From assembly GCF_025964975.1 (NCBI RefSeq), contig NZ_JAOPXV010000211.1, positions 1 through 55,089 of the forward strand: DNA of 55,089 nt, in the 5' to 3' direction. The notes under the pieces are model-generated. The model made no database searches. It had not been told where the DNA came from and saw only the letters and a program-made list of their open reading frames with translations. Shown here piece by piece: positions 33,537 to 41,680 of the stretch (positions are counted from its first letter, which is position 1; every line of letters starts with the position of its first letter). This DNA is from Nocardioides sp. (lineage in GTDB: Bacteria; Actinomycetota; Actinomycetes; Propionibacteriales; Nocardioidaceae). The position numbers were made by a program, and so were the translations under genes.

Positions 33537-35192
33537 ATGACTGAAGCCAGCACCGCCCCCGATCTGCTGACCCGCGCCCGCGCCTGGGCCGCGGAGGACC
33601 CGGACCCGCAGACCAAGGCCGAGCTGGAGCAGGTCATCTCCGACGTCGAGACAGGGGGCGACCCCTCTGACCTCGCCCACCGGTTCGCCGGGACCCTCGA
33701 GTTCGGGACGGCTGGCCTGCGCGGCGCGCTGGGCGCGGGGTCCAACCGGATGAACAGGGTCGTCGTGACCCGCGCTGCGGCCGGCCTTGCGGCGTACCTC
33801 CAGGACACCGGGCACCGCGGTGGCAGCGTGGTGATCGGCTACGACGCCCGCCACAACAGCGACGTCTTCGCGCGCGACACCGCGGAGGTGATGACCGGCG
33901 CCGGGTTCAAGGCGCTGGTGCTGCCCCGTCCGCTGCCCACGCCCCTGCTCGCCTTCGCCATCCGCGAGCTCGGGTGCGCGGCGGGAGTGATGGTGACGGC
34001 CAGCCACATCCCGCCGCAGGACAACGGCTACAAGGTCTACCTCGGGGACGGCAGCCAGATCGTGCCGCCCGCCGACCGCGAGATCGCCGCCCGGATCGAC
34101 GCCGTCGGTGCCCTGGCGGACGTGCCGCGCGGCAACACGGGCACTTCTGTCCGCGAGGAGATCGTGGACAACTACCTCGACACGGTGGCCGACCTCGCGA
34201 CCGACGGTCCGCGCGACCTCACGATCGTCTACACGCCACTGCACGGCGTGGGCGGCACGTCCGTGGTCCAGGTCCTTGAGACGGCCGGCTTCGACGCCCC
34301 CCACGTCGTGGCCCAGCAGGAGCACCCCGACCCCGACTTCCCGACGGTTGCATTCCCCAATCCCGAGGAGTCCGGGGCGATGGACCTCGCCATGGCGCTC
34401 GCCGCACAGAAGTCCGCCGACATCGTGGTGGCCAACGACCCGGACGCGGATCGCTGCGCCGTTGCCGTCCCCGGCGCCCACGGCTGGCGCATGCTGAGCG
34501 GGGACGAGGTGGGCGCGCTTCTCGGGCACCACCTGCTGAGCACAGGCCGCACCGGCACCTACGCCAACTCGATCGTCTCCTCCAGCCTGCTGGGCAAGAT
34601 GGCGGAGGCAGCGGGGCAGCCCCACGAGGAGACCCTCACCGGCTTCAAGTGGATCAGCCGTGCCCCGGGCCTCACCTTCGGCTACGAGGAGGCGCTCGGC
34701 TACTGCGTCGACCCCGAGCACGTGCTCGACAAGGACGGCGTCTCCGCCCTGCTGCTCGTCTGCGAGATCGCGGCCCGCGCCAAGTCGGAGGGCCGCACCC
34801 TCGACGACCTCCTCGACGACATCGCTGCCGAGCACGGGCTCCATGCCACCGACCAGCTCTCCGTCCGCTTCGACGACCTGACCGCCATCCCGGCGACCAT
34901 GCAGCGGCTGCGGAACACCCCGCCCGGGAGCCTCGGCGGTCTCGCGGTGGAGCGGATCGACGACCTGTCCGAGGGCAGCGCCGCCCTCCCGCCCACCGAC
35001 GGGCTGCGGTTCGCACTGGCCGGCGGGGCCCGGGTGATCGTCCGGCCGAGCGGCACCGAGCCCAAGGTGAAGTGCTACCTCGAGGTCGTCGTCCGGGTCG
35101 ACCCGGAGGACGGTGTCGGCGCCGCCCGGATCGCGGCGGCCGGCCGCCTCGACGCCATCAAGGGCGACCTCAGGATCGCCGCGGGGCTCTGA
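33537..35192 (+). CDS. Phosphosugar mutase (phosphomannomutase/phosphoglucomutase/phosphopentomutase type)
   Basis: 551 residues, alpha-D-phosphohexomutase fold in four domains. LEFGTAGLRG near the start, the phosphoserine loop VTASHIPPQDNGYKVY, the metal loop VVANDPDADRCAVAV, sugar-binding GYEEALGY and C-terminal phosphate-binding RPSGTEPKVKCYLE. The serine that carries phosphate is present, but the usual asparagine of TASHNPP is isoleucine (codon at 34008-34010), which is odd. The orthologue in M. tuberculosis (PmmB, Rv3308) lies beside the purine nucleoside phosphorylase gene. With punA, deoA and deoC around it, a phosphopentomutase role (ribose-1-P to ribose-5-P) is a reasonable inference. 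Members of this subfamily with 550-580 residues are known to act on pentoses or on glucose-1,6-bisphosphate. Confidence 0.9.
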   Translation: MTEASTAPDLLTRARAWAAEDPDPQTKAELEQVISDVETGGDPSDLAHRFAGTLEFGTAGLRGALGAGSNRMNRVVVTRAAAGLAAYLQDTGHRGGSVVIGYDARHNSDVFARDTAEVMTGAGFKALVLPRPLPTPLLAFAIRELGCAAGVMVTASHIPPQDNGYKVYLGDGSQIVPPADREIAARIDAVGALADVPRGNTGTSVREEIVDNYLDTVADLATDGPRDLTIVYTPLHGVGGTSVVQVLETAGFDAPHVVAQQEHPDPDFPTVAFPNPEESGAMDLAMALAAQKSADIVVANDPDADRCAVAVPGAHGWRMLSGDEVGALLGHHLLSTGRTGTYANSIVSSSLLGKMAEAAGQPHEETLTGFKWISRAPGLTFGYEEALGYCVDPEHVLDKDGVSALLLVCEIAARAKSEGRTLDDLLDDIAAEHGLHATDQLSVRFDDLTAIPATMQRLRNTPPGSLGGLAVERIDDLSEGSAALPPTDGLRFALAGGARVIVRPSGTEPKVKCYLEVVVRVDPEDGVGAARIAAAGRLDAIKGDLRIAAGL

Positions 35193-35205
35193 CCTCTCGC
35201 ACGAC

Positions 35206-35805
35206 TCAGAGCAGGAACGAGGCCACCAGCGCCAGCACCGAGGCCACGATCAGGACGATCGGCAGCCAGGCAGGCCGGCGGCGTACGCCTGCCGCCAGGG
35301 CCAGCTGCTCATCGGAGAGCAGGGTCACCCCCGCGGTCGCCCTGGCTTGCTCCATCCGGTCGCGGATCTCCTTCTCGACGTAGTCCACGTAGTTGACCTC
35401 GGTGATCGGCAGGTCGGCGTCCTTCCGCGTCGCGGGCTTGTCCCCGACCATCGCCTTGCGCCACGACCGGCCGAGTGCGGGCGAGACGTAGCGCTTGTCC
35501 CCCGCCCGGACCGCCAGCACCTGGCGTACGGCGAGGGCCTCGATGGCCGCCAGGGGCAGGCGTACGGTCTCGACGACGTTGCGCATCACAAGGTCCTCGG
35601 AGGTGACCGAGAGGCGGGGCCACAGCATCGTCGCCCAGCCGAGGACACCGACCAGGACAGCTCCGGAGACGACCTCTGCGGGCAGCTCCCCGGGGTCGGC
35701 CAGGGCGATCCCCGCCACCACCAGGACCCCGATCATCGCGAGACTGCCCATGATCAGCCCACTCGTCGGGCGGAAGCGCAGCTCGTCGTCCTGGTCGTGC
35801 GGCAT
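35206..35805 (-). CDS. Membrane protein with bacterial PH domain
   Basis: 199 residues. Two hydrophobic helices at about 20-38 and 42-62 are followed by a PH-like beta domain (LSVTSEDLVMRNVVETVRLP, then VLAVRAGDKRYVSPALGRS), and a last helix at the C-terminus (LPIVLIVASVLALVASFLL) anchors the tail. The family is common in actinobacteria and has no firm function. Between the mutase (convergent, 13 bases) and deoC (divergent, 52 bases). Confidence 0.8.
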   Translation of the reverse strand: MPHDQDDELRFRPTSGLIMGSLAMIGVLVVAGIALADPGELPAEVVSGAVLVGVLGWATMLWPRLSVTSEDLVMRNVVETVRLPLAAIEALAVRQVLAVRAGDKRYVSPALGRSWRKAMVGDKPATRKDADLPITEVNYVDYVEKEIRDRMEQARATAGVTLLSDEQLALAAGVRRRPAWLPIVLIVASVLALVASFLL

Positions 35806-35845
35806 CGTGCTCCTCAGTGTTTTCCAGCCTTGGCCGATGCAACCC

Positions 35846-35851
35846 TATGCT
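35846..35851 (+). promoter_or_regulatory. -10 box TATGCT, leaderless deoC
   Basis: TATGCT lies six bases before the GTG at 35858 and so favours that start over an ATG at 35837. Confidence 0.5.
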
Positions 35852-35857
35852 GGGTCG

Positions 35858-36838
35858 GTGACGACAACTTCTGCCACGACGGGGAGTGCAGGGGACTTCG
35901 ACGACATCACCTCGTCCGAATCCTCGCTGCGCCGATTCCTCCATGGGCTGCCCGGTGTCGACCAGGTCGGTGCAGAAGCCCGGGCGGCTGGACTCGGCAC
36001 TCGCTCCATCAAGACCACGGCCAAGAACTTCGCCATCGACCTCGCCATCCGGATGGTCGACCTGACCACCCTCGAGGGCCAGGACACCCCGGGCAAGGTC
36101 CGGGCGCTGGCCTCCAAGGCCATGCGGCCCGACCCGGCCGACGCCACCTGTCCGCGGGCCGCGGCCGTCTGCGTCTACCCCGACATGGTCGCCACCGCCA
36201 AGCAGACGCTGGGAAGCTCCGGCGTCAAGGTCGCAGCCGTGGCCACCGCGTTCCCCAGCGGCCGGGCAGCACTCGACATCAAGCTGGCCGACACCCGTGA
36301 CGCCGTCGAGGCCGGGGCCGACGAGATCGACATGGTCATCGACCGTGGGGCCTTCCTCTCCGGTCGCTATCTCCAGGTCTTCGACGAGATCGTCGCCGTA
36401 CGCGAGGCGTGCGCCACCCCCGACGGGGGAAGCGCGCACCTCAAGGTGATCTTCGAGACCGGCGAGCTGCAGACCTACGACAACGTCCGCCGCGCCTCGT
36501 GGCTGGCGATGATGGCGGGCGCCCACTTCATCAAGACCTCGACCGGCAAGGTGCAGCCCGCTGCCACGCTGCCGGTCACGTTGATCATGCTCGAGGCCGT
36601 GCGCGACTTCCGCGACCAGACCGGCCAGATGATCGGGGTCAAGCCCGCTGGCGGCATCCGGTCCTCCAAGGACGCCATCAAGTACCTCGTCATGGTCAAC
36701 GAGATCGCCGGCCCCGACTGGCTCGACCCCGACTGGTTCCGGTTCGGGGCGTCGACGCTGCTCAACGACCTGCTCATGCAGCGCACCAAGATGACGACCG
36801 GCCGCTACTCCGGCCCCGACTACTTCACCCTGGACTGA
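35858..36838 (+). CDS. deoC: Deoxyribose-phosphate aldolase
   Basis: 326 residues, longer than short DeoC forms and like the actinobacterial/eukaryotic-length enzymes. It splits 2-deoxyribose-5-phosphate to glyceraldehyde-3-phosphate and acetaldehyde through a Schiff base. Blocks: AVCVYPDMVATAKQTL, IDMVIDRGAFLSGRY (catalytic Asp), HLKVIFETGEL, HFIKTSTGKVQPAA (Schiff-base Lys in KTSTGK) and GVKPAGGIRSSKDA (second Lys). The GTG at 35858 is preferred because of the leaderless -10 box. Two aldehyde dehydrogenase genes follow at 12 bases and with overlap, which would handle the acetaldehyde. Operon deoC-aldA-ald' is clear. Confidence 0.95.
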   Translation: MTTTSATTGSAGDFDDITSSESSLRRFLHGLPGVDQVGAEARAAGLGTRSIKTTAKNFAIDLAIRMVDLTTLEGQDTPGKVRALASKAMRPDPADATCPRAAAVCVYPDMVATAKQTLGSSGVKVAAVATAFPSGRAALDIKLADTRDAVEAGADEIDMVIDRGAFLSGRYLQVFDEIVAVREACATPDGGSAHLKVIFETGELQTYDNVRRASWLAMMAGAHFIKTSTGKVQPAATLPVTLIMLEAVRDFRDQTGQMIGVKPAGGIRSSKDAIKYLVMVNEIAGPDWLDPDWFRFGASTLLNDLLMQRTKMTTGRYSGPDYFTLD

Positions 36839-36850
36839 GGCGACACACAC

Positions 36851-38314
36851 ATGGTCAAGGTTCCCGAGCGGGCCACCGCGTTCTTCGAGTACGCCCCGGC
36901 CCCCGAGTCGCGGGCCATCGTCGACATCAAGGCGTCGTACGGCCTCTTCATCGACGGCGAGTTCGTCGACGGGCACGGCACGAGCTTCAAGACGATCAAC
37001 CCCGCCAGCGAAGAGGTCCTCGCCGAGGTCGCCGAGGCCGACGAGGCCGACATCGACCTCGCGGTCCGGGCCGCGCGGCGCGCCCACACCCGAGTGTGGG
37101 GCCGCATGCCCGGCAGCGAGCGAGCCAAGTACCTCTTCCGCATCGCCCGGATCATCCAGGAGCGTGGGCGCGAGCTCGCGGTCCTGGAGTCCATCGACAA
37201 CGGCAAGCCGATCAAGGAGTCGCGCGACATCGACATCCCCGTCGTCGCGGCGCACTTCTTCTACTACGCCGGCTGGGCCGACAAGCTGTCCTACGCCGGT
37301 CTCGGCACGGACCCGAAGCCGCTCGGAGTGGCGGGCCAGATCATTCCGTGGAACTTCCCCCTGCTCATGCTCGCCTGGAAGATCGCACCCGCACTCGCTG
37401 CCGGCAACACGGTCGTCCTCAAGCCGGCCGAGACCACCCCGCTCACCGCCCTGCTCTTCGCCGAGATCTGCCAGCAGGCCGACCTGCCGCCCGGGGTCGT
37501 CAACATCGTCACGGGCGCCGGCGCCACGGGGCGCGCGATCGTCGCTCACCCCGACGTGGACAAGATCGCCTTCACCGGCTCGACCGACGTCGGCAAGGCC
37601 ATCGCCCGTGCGGTCGCAGGATCGAAGAAGAAGGTCACCCTCGAGCTCGGGGGCAAGGCCGCCAACATCGTCTTCGACGACGCGCCGATCGACCAGGCGA
37701 TCGAGGGCATCGTCAACGGGATCTTCTTCAACCAGGGTCACGTCTGTTGTGCCGGGTCGCGCCTCCTCGTGCAGGAGTCGGTCGCCGAGGAGGTCCTCGA
37801 GCGGTTGAAGCGCAGGATGTCCACGCTGCGCGTGGGCGACCCCCTCGACAAGAACACCGACGTCGGGGCCATCAACTCTGCCGAGCAGCTGGCCAAGATC
37901 CGCGAGCTCTCCGACGTCGGCGAGCAGGAGGGCGGCGAGCGATGGTCGCCGGCATGCGACCTGCCGGCCAACGGCTTCTGGTTCCCGCCCACCCTCTTCA
38001 CCGGCGTCACCCAGGCCCACCGCATCGCCCGCGAGGAGATCTTCGGACCGGTCTTGTCGGTCATCACGTTCCGCACCCCGGCGGAGGCCGTGGAGAAGGC
38101 CAACAACACGCCGTTCGGACTGTCGGCCGGAGTGTGGACCGACAAGGGCTCCCGCATCCTGTGGATGGCCAACCAGCTCCGTGCCGGCGTGGTGTGGGCC
38201 AACACGTTCAACAAGTTCGACCCGACCGCACCGTTCGGTGGCTACAAGGAGTCGGGCTACGGCCGCGAGGGCGGGATCCCCGGCCTTGCCACGTACTTGA
38301 AGGGAACCGGCTGA
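36851..38314 (+). CDS. Aldehyde dehydrogenase, full length
   Basis: 487 residues. Complete ALDH: coenzyme domain with QIIPWNFPLLMLAWKIAPAL, KPAETTPLTAL, FTGSTDVGKAIARAVAG and VTLELGGKAANIVFDDA (catalytic Glu), then the nucleophile in FFNQGHVCCAGSRLLVQE (two adjacent Cys), and a C-terminal REEIFGPVLSVITF block. It oxidises an aldehyde to the acid with NAD(P). Standing 12 bases behind deoC, its likely substrate is acetaldehyde from deoxyribose breakdown. The stop overlaps the start of the second, truncated aldehyde dehydrogenase by one base. Confidence 0.93.
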   Translation: MVKVPERATAFFEYAPAPESRAIVDIKASYGLFIDGEFVDGHGTSFKTINPASEEVLAEVAEADEADIDLAVRAARRAHTRVWGRMPGSERAKYLFRIARIIQERGRELAVLESIDNGKPIKESRDIDIPVVAAHFFYYAGWADKLSYAGLGTDPKPLGVAGQIIPWNFPLLMLAWKIAPALAAGNTVVLKPAETTPLTALLFAEICQQADLPPGVVNIVTGAGATGRAIVAHPDVDKIAFTGSTDVGKAIARAVAGSKKKVTLELGGKAANIVFDDAPIDQAIEGIVNGIFFNQGHVCCAGSRLLVQESVAEEVLERLKRRMSTLRVGDPLDKNTDVGAINSAEQLAKIRELSDVGEQEGGERWSPACDLPANGFWFPPTLFTGVTQAHRIAREEIFGPVLSVITFRTPAEAVEKANNTPFGLSAGVWTDKGSRILWMANQLRAGVVWANTFNKFDPTAPFGGYKESGYGREGGIPGLATYLKGTG

Positions 38315-39177
38315 TGGCTCGCCTCGACGTCAAGAAGACCTACAAGCTCTACATCGGCGGCGCCTTCCCGCGTTCGGAGTCGGGACGCACCTCGGTGGTC
38401 AACGACGCCCAGGGCAACCTGCTCGCCAACGCGGCGAAGGCGAGCCGCAAGGACGCCCGCGACGCGGTGATCGCCGCCCGCAAGGCCTTCGGTGGCTGGT
38501 CCTCGGCGACCGCCTACAACCGTGGCCAGGTGCTCTACCGCATCGCCGAGGTGCTCGAGGGCCGGCGTGACCAGTTCGTCGCCGAGCTCCGCGCCACCGA
38601 GGGCATCACCGCCGCCAAGGCCACCACCTACGTGGACGCCGCCATCGACCGGATCGTCTGGTACGCCGGCTGGGCGGACAAGATCACCCAGGTCGTCAGC
38701 ACCGCCAACCCGGTTGCCGGGCCGTTCTTCAACCTCTCCTCCCCCGAACCGACCGGGGTCGTTGCCGTGGTGGCGCCGAGGGGTCCCCTGCTCGGGCTGG
38801 TGAGCGTCGTCGCCCCCGTCATCGCGACGGGCAACACCTGTGTCGTGATCGCCAGCGAGGCCCACCCGCTGACCGCGATCACGCTCGGCGAGGTGATGGC
38901 CACCTCCGACCTTCCGGGCGGCGTGGTCAACATGCTCACCGGCTCGGTGGCCGAGATCGCTCCGTGGCTCGCCTCCCACATGGACGTCAACGGGATCGAC
39001 CTGACCGGAGTCGCCGATCCCGAGCTGGCGGCCGCGCTCGAGACGGCGTCGGCTGACAACCTCAAGCGAGTGCGCCGCGCACCCGAGGTGGCAGTCGACT
39101 GGCTGGCCACGCCCGGGATCGACCGGCTGACCGACTGGCTGGAGACGAAGACGGTCTGGCACCCCATCGGGGTCTGA
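38314..39177 (+). CDS. Half-length aldehyde dehydrogenase-like protein without catalytic cysteine
   Basis: 287 residues, about 60 % of a normal ALDH. It follows the N-terminal coenzyme domain of the upstream enzyme: KLYIGGAFPRSESGRTSVVN, AYNRGQVLYRIAEVLEGRRD, FNLSSPEPTGVVAVVAPRGP, SDLPGGVVNMLTGSVAEIAP. It ends where the catalytic domain should begin, with a short unique tail (LTDWLETKTVWHPIGV). The ELGG glutamate, catalytic Cys and C-terminal oligomerisation part are absent. The gene end looks intact and a strong hairpin follows, so this is unlikely to be a recent truncation. It may be a non-catalytic partner of the full enzyme. The ATG overlaps the upstream stop (TGATG), which shows coupled translation. 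Confidence 0.85.
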   Translation: MARLDVKKTYKLYIGGAFPRSESGRTSVVNDAQGNLLANAAKASRKDARDAVIAARKAFGGWSSATAYNRGQVLYRIAEVLEGRRDQFVAELRATEGITAAKATTYVDAAIDRIVWYAGWADKITQVVSTANPVAGPFFNLSSPEPTGVVAVVAPRGPLLGLVSVVAPVIATGNTCVVIASEAHPLTAITLGEVMATSDLPGGVVNMLTGSVAEIAPWLASHMDVNGIDLTGVADPELAAALETASADNLKRVRRAPEVAVDWLATPGIDRLTDWLETKTVWHPIGV

Positions 39178-39198
39178 CCACCGGAACAACACGCGGCA

Positions 39199-39225
39199 TG
39201 GCCCGCGACGTCACGTCGCGGGCCA
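39199..39225. terminator. Strong hairpin between convergent genes
   Basis: TGGCCCGCGACG (39199-39210) pairs perfectly with CGTCGCGGGCCA (39214-39225) around a 3-base loop. It is well placed to end both the deoC operon and the leftward vWA gene. Confidence 0.7.
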
Positions 39226-39233
39226 CCAGCCGA

Positions 39234-40922
39234 TCAGTCGCGCGAGAGCAGCGCGGAGGCCAGGATGGTCAGCATGTCCTCGGTCTTGAGGACCTGGTAG
39301 GCCCCGCTCCCGCTCCCCTCGGGTGCCGCGGCAATCTCCTCGAGGGCGGCGAGGTCGGCCTCGTCGGCGAGACCCATCAGGATGATCTTCACCGGCTTCT
39401 CGGGGTCGTACAGCTGGCGCAGCTCACGCTTGAGCTCGTTCAGCGAGATGCCGTCGGGGTCGTCGTCGGGCCCGTCGCTGAAGACCACCACCGAGTTCTC
39501 GTAGTACTCGTTGTAGAGGCGGTTGGCCTCCTCGTACGCCGCCAGGATCGAGTCGTAGAGACCGGCACCACCACTCGTGTGGGACGGCAGCTGGTTGGCC
39601 CGCTGGCGGACCAGGTCGACGTGGACCCCCTGGGCCTTGCCCAGCGGCGCGTCGAGGCGGCTCAGCGGGGCCAGCTCGCGCCAGTCCTGCCCGTTTGCCT
39701 CCTGGTTGGTGGAGAAGGACCGCAGGCCCAGCCGGACTGCATCGGGGAAGATGTCGAGGGCCGTCAGCGAGGCGTCCACCGCGAGCTGGATCCGGGTGGT
39801 GTTGCCGAACACGGTGCCCATCGAGTCAGACGTCTCGACCAGGGCGAGGATGCTGGACGGCACGATCAGGCTGTTCCAGCTCTTCATCACCGCGTCGACC
39901 TGGGTCTTGTCGACGGGCGGCAGCTGCTCCTCGTCGCTGATGCCCTCACCGTCGGGCAGCGGCGCGCCGTCCGGGCCACGAAGCTTCTCCGCCGCGATGG
40001 CCGCGATGCCCTCGTCAGTGGTGAACCACTTGGCGAGACGTTCTCCGGTCCGGCCGGCGACGTCCAGGGATCCGGTGCTGACGGCGATACCGCCACTACC
40101 CGCGGAGGGCTGGACGAGGGGATAGCTCAGCAGGCCGACGCCGGTGGCGGGTGCGACCCACTCCAGGGCGGAGTTGCCGCGTTCGGCGATCAGGAAGTCC
40201 TGCTCGGTGACCGGCAGGAGCCTGTCGTTCCCCGCCTCGAGGTTGTCGATGTTGAGCCTGCCGACCTTCTGGCGCGCCAGGTCATCGCCGAACTGCTGGG
40301 CGACCGGCACGACCTCGCCCTCCGCGGCGGTGACGTCACCCTCGACGAAGGGCGTGAGCAGTGCGAGCGCGGAGGCACCGCTGGCCTTGGGGTCCGACAT
40401 CACCAGACGCGGTGATGCCAGGGCCTCCAGCCAGGAAGCGGGAGCCTCGTCGGCTCGACCGCTCGCGAAGGCGACGGGGCTGGTGGCCAACGACGGCACC
40501 AGGACCTTGCCGGTACGACCAGCGTCGGTGACTACGCTCTGCCAGGCGGGCGAGTCGGGCACCCACAGATCGGGGAGCACGTCCTCCTCGCCCTCGTCCA
40601 GCTCTTCCTGCTCGGCGGCGACCTGGGCGACCGTCGCGGTAATGACCCGGAGCTCGATGCACTGCCCGTTGTCAGGGAGCGCCTCGACAGCATCGTCGAC
40701 GAGGTCGGTCATGGCGGGTGCGACGGCCACGGTCACGAGGGTGACCTTGCAGTTGGCATCAACAGCCGCCGTGCCTCCATCGCTCTGCATGGCGACCCAG
40801 GCAGCCGCCGCGAGCAGCACCAGCACGAGGCCGAAGAGCGCGTAGCGGTACGGTCGGGAAGCCGACTGGGTCGACTCACGGTCGACCGTCTCGGACGTGG
40901 TGGTGGTGTGAGCGCCGAACAT
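39234..40922 (-). CDS. Membrane-anchored substrate-binding plus vWA domain protein
   Basis: 562 residues. One N-terminal transmembrane helix (about 27-47, YALFGLVLVLLAAAAWVAM) without lipobox anchors the protein with its bulk outside. Residues 55-320 resemble a periplasmic-type solute-binding domain (LPDLWVPDSPAWQSVV, GVGLLSYPLVQ). Residues 345-560 are a von Willebrand A domain with ALVETSDSMG, VVVFSDGPDDDP and IILMGLADEADL. The metal site of vWA domains is DxSxS; here it reads ETSDS, with Glu for Asp. Ligand unknown. Start at the ATG at 40922, with GAGAGG about 8 bases upstream on the minus strand. A TATCGT box at 40962-40967 could be its promoter. Confidence 0.82.
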   Translation of the reverse strand: MFGAHTTTTSETVDRESTQSASRPYRYALFGLVLVLLAAAAWVAMQSDGGTAAVDANCKVTLVTVAVAPAMTDLVDDAVEALPDNGQCIELRVITATVAQVAAEQEELDEGEEDVLPDLWVPDSPAWQSVVTDAGRTGKVLVPSLATSPVAFASGRADEAPASWLEALASPRLVMSDPKASGASALALLTPFVEGDVTAAEGEVVPVAQQFGDDLARQKVGRLNIDNLEAGNDRLLPVTEQDFLIAERGNSALEWVAPATGVGLLSYPLVQPSAGSGGIAVSTGSLDVAGRTGERLAKWFTTDEGIAAIAAEKLRGPDGAPLPDGEGISDEEQLPPVDKTQVDAVMKSWNSLIVPSSILALVETSDSMGTVFGNTTRIQLAVDASLTALDIFPDAVRLGLRSFSTNQEANGQDWRELAPLSRLDAPLGKAQGVHVDLVRQRANQLPSHTSGGAGLYDSILAAYEEANRLYNEYYENSVVVFSDGPDDDPDGISLNELKRELRQLYDPEKPVKIILMGLADEADLAALEEIAAAPEGSGSGAYQVLKTEDMLTILASALLSRD

Positions 40923-41055
40923 GCAGGGTGCCTCTCAGTGCTGAGATGAGGATGTGCGCTGACGATAGGTCTTCGCCAGACCCGCGGTAGGCGGAATGCA
41001 CAAACTCCCTGTCCCCTTAGACGCAGGTCACATCGGGGCCGGGCCGGGCCACCGT

Positions 41056-41061
41056 CACAAT
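41056..41061 (+). promoter_or_regulatory. -10-like box CACAAT that fixes the kinase start
   Basis: CACAAT lies seven bases before the GTG at 41069 and overlaps the alternative ATG at 41060, so the GTG is the better start. Confidence 0.35.
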
Positions 41062-41068
41062 GAGTCCC

Positions 41069-41680
41069 GTGCGCGCCCATGTGATCGTCCTTGCCGGACC
41101 CAGCGGAGCCGGCAAGTCCCGTCTGGCGGAGCGGCTCGGCCTACCGGTCCTGAGGCTCGACGACTTCTACAAGCAGGGCGACGACCCGACCCTGCCGAGG
41201 ATCACGGACGGGGCCAACGCGGGGCTGGTCGACTGGGACCACACGGACTCGTGGAACCGGACGGCCGCACTGGCTGCGATCGCCGAGCTGTGCTGGACGG
41301 GCCACACCGACGTACCCGTGTATGACATCTCCAGCAGCAGGACCACCGGCACCCAGGCACTCGGGCTGGCAGGCGGCACGGCGTTCGTCGCCGAGGGGAT
41401 CTTCGCCCAGGACATCGTCGAGGAGTGCCGGGACCGCGACTTCCTGGGACGCGCCGTCTGCGTCACGCAGCACCCGCTGTTGACCTTCGTACGCCGTCTG
41501 CGCCGCGACCTCGCCGAAAGGCGCAAGCCACCGCTCGTCCTGCTCCGACGGGGCTGGCACCTGATGCGGGACCAGCGACGGATCGTCGACGCCGCGCGTG
41601 CGGCCGGTTGCCAGGTGCTGACGTCCGACGAGGCCCATGCCGAGCTGAGCCGACGCTACGCGCGAGGGCCTGCCGAGTGA
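41069..41680 (+). CDS. Uridine kinase-like P-loop kinase
   Basis: 203 residues. AHVIVLAGPSGAGKSRLAERL carries the P-loop, LRLDDFYKQGDDPTLPR is the substrate-side aspartate and DDFY motif typical of uridine/cytidine kinases, and WDHTDSWN and DVPVYDISSSRTTG follow in the same order as in the Udk family. FVAEGIFAQDIV is a Walker-B-like strand. It would phosphorylate uridine or cytidine, consistent with the many nucleoside genes here. Shorter and divergent from standard Udk, so another nucleoside-like substrate is possible. The stop overlaps the GTG of the next gene (GTGA). Confidence 0.8.
   Translation: MRAHVIVLAGPSGAGKSRLAERLGLPVLRLDDFYKQGDDPTLPRITDGANAGLVDWDHTDSWNRTAALAAIAELCWTGHTDVPVYDISSSRTTGTQALGLAGGTAFVAEGIFAQDIVEECRDRDFLGRAVCVTQHPLLTFVRRLRRDLAERRKPPLVLLRRGWHLMRDQRRIVDAARAAGCQVLTSDEAHAELSRRYARGPAE

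Noticed and set aside
35309..38020. 903-codon minus-strand open frame opposite deoC and the aldehyde dehydrogenase
   Set aside because: Shadow frame. The opposite strand encodes conserved enzymes with catalytic residues.
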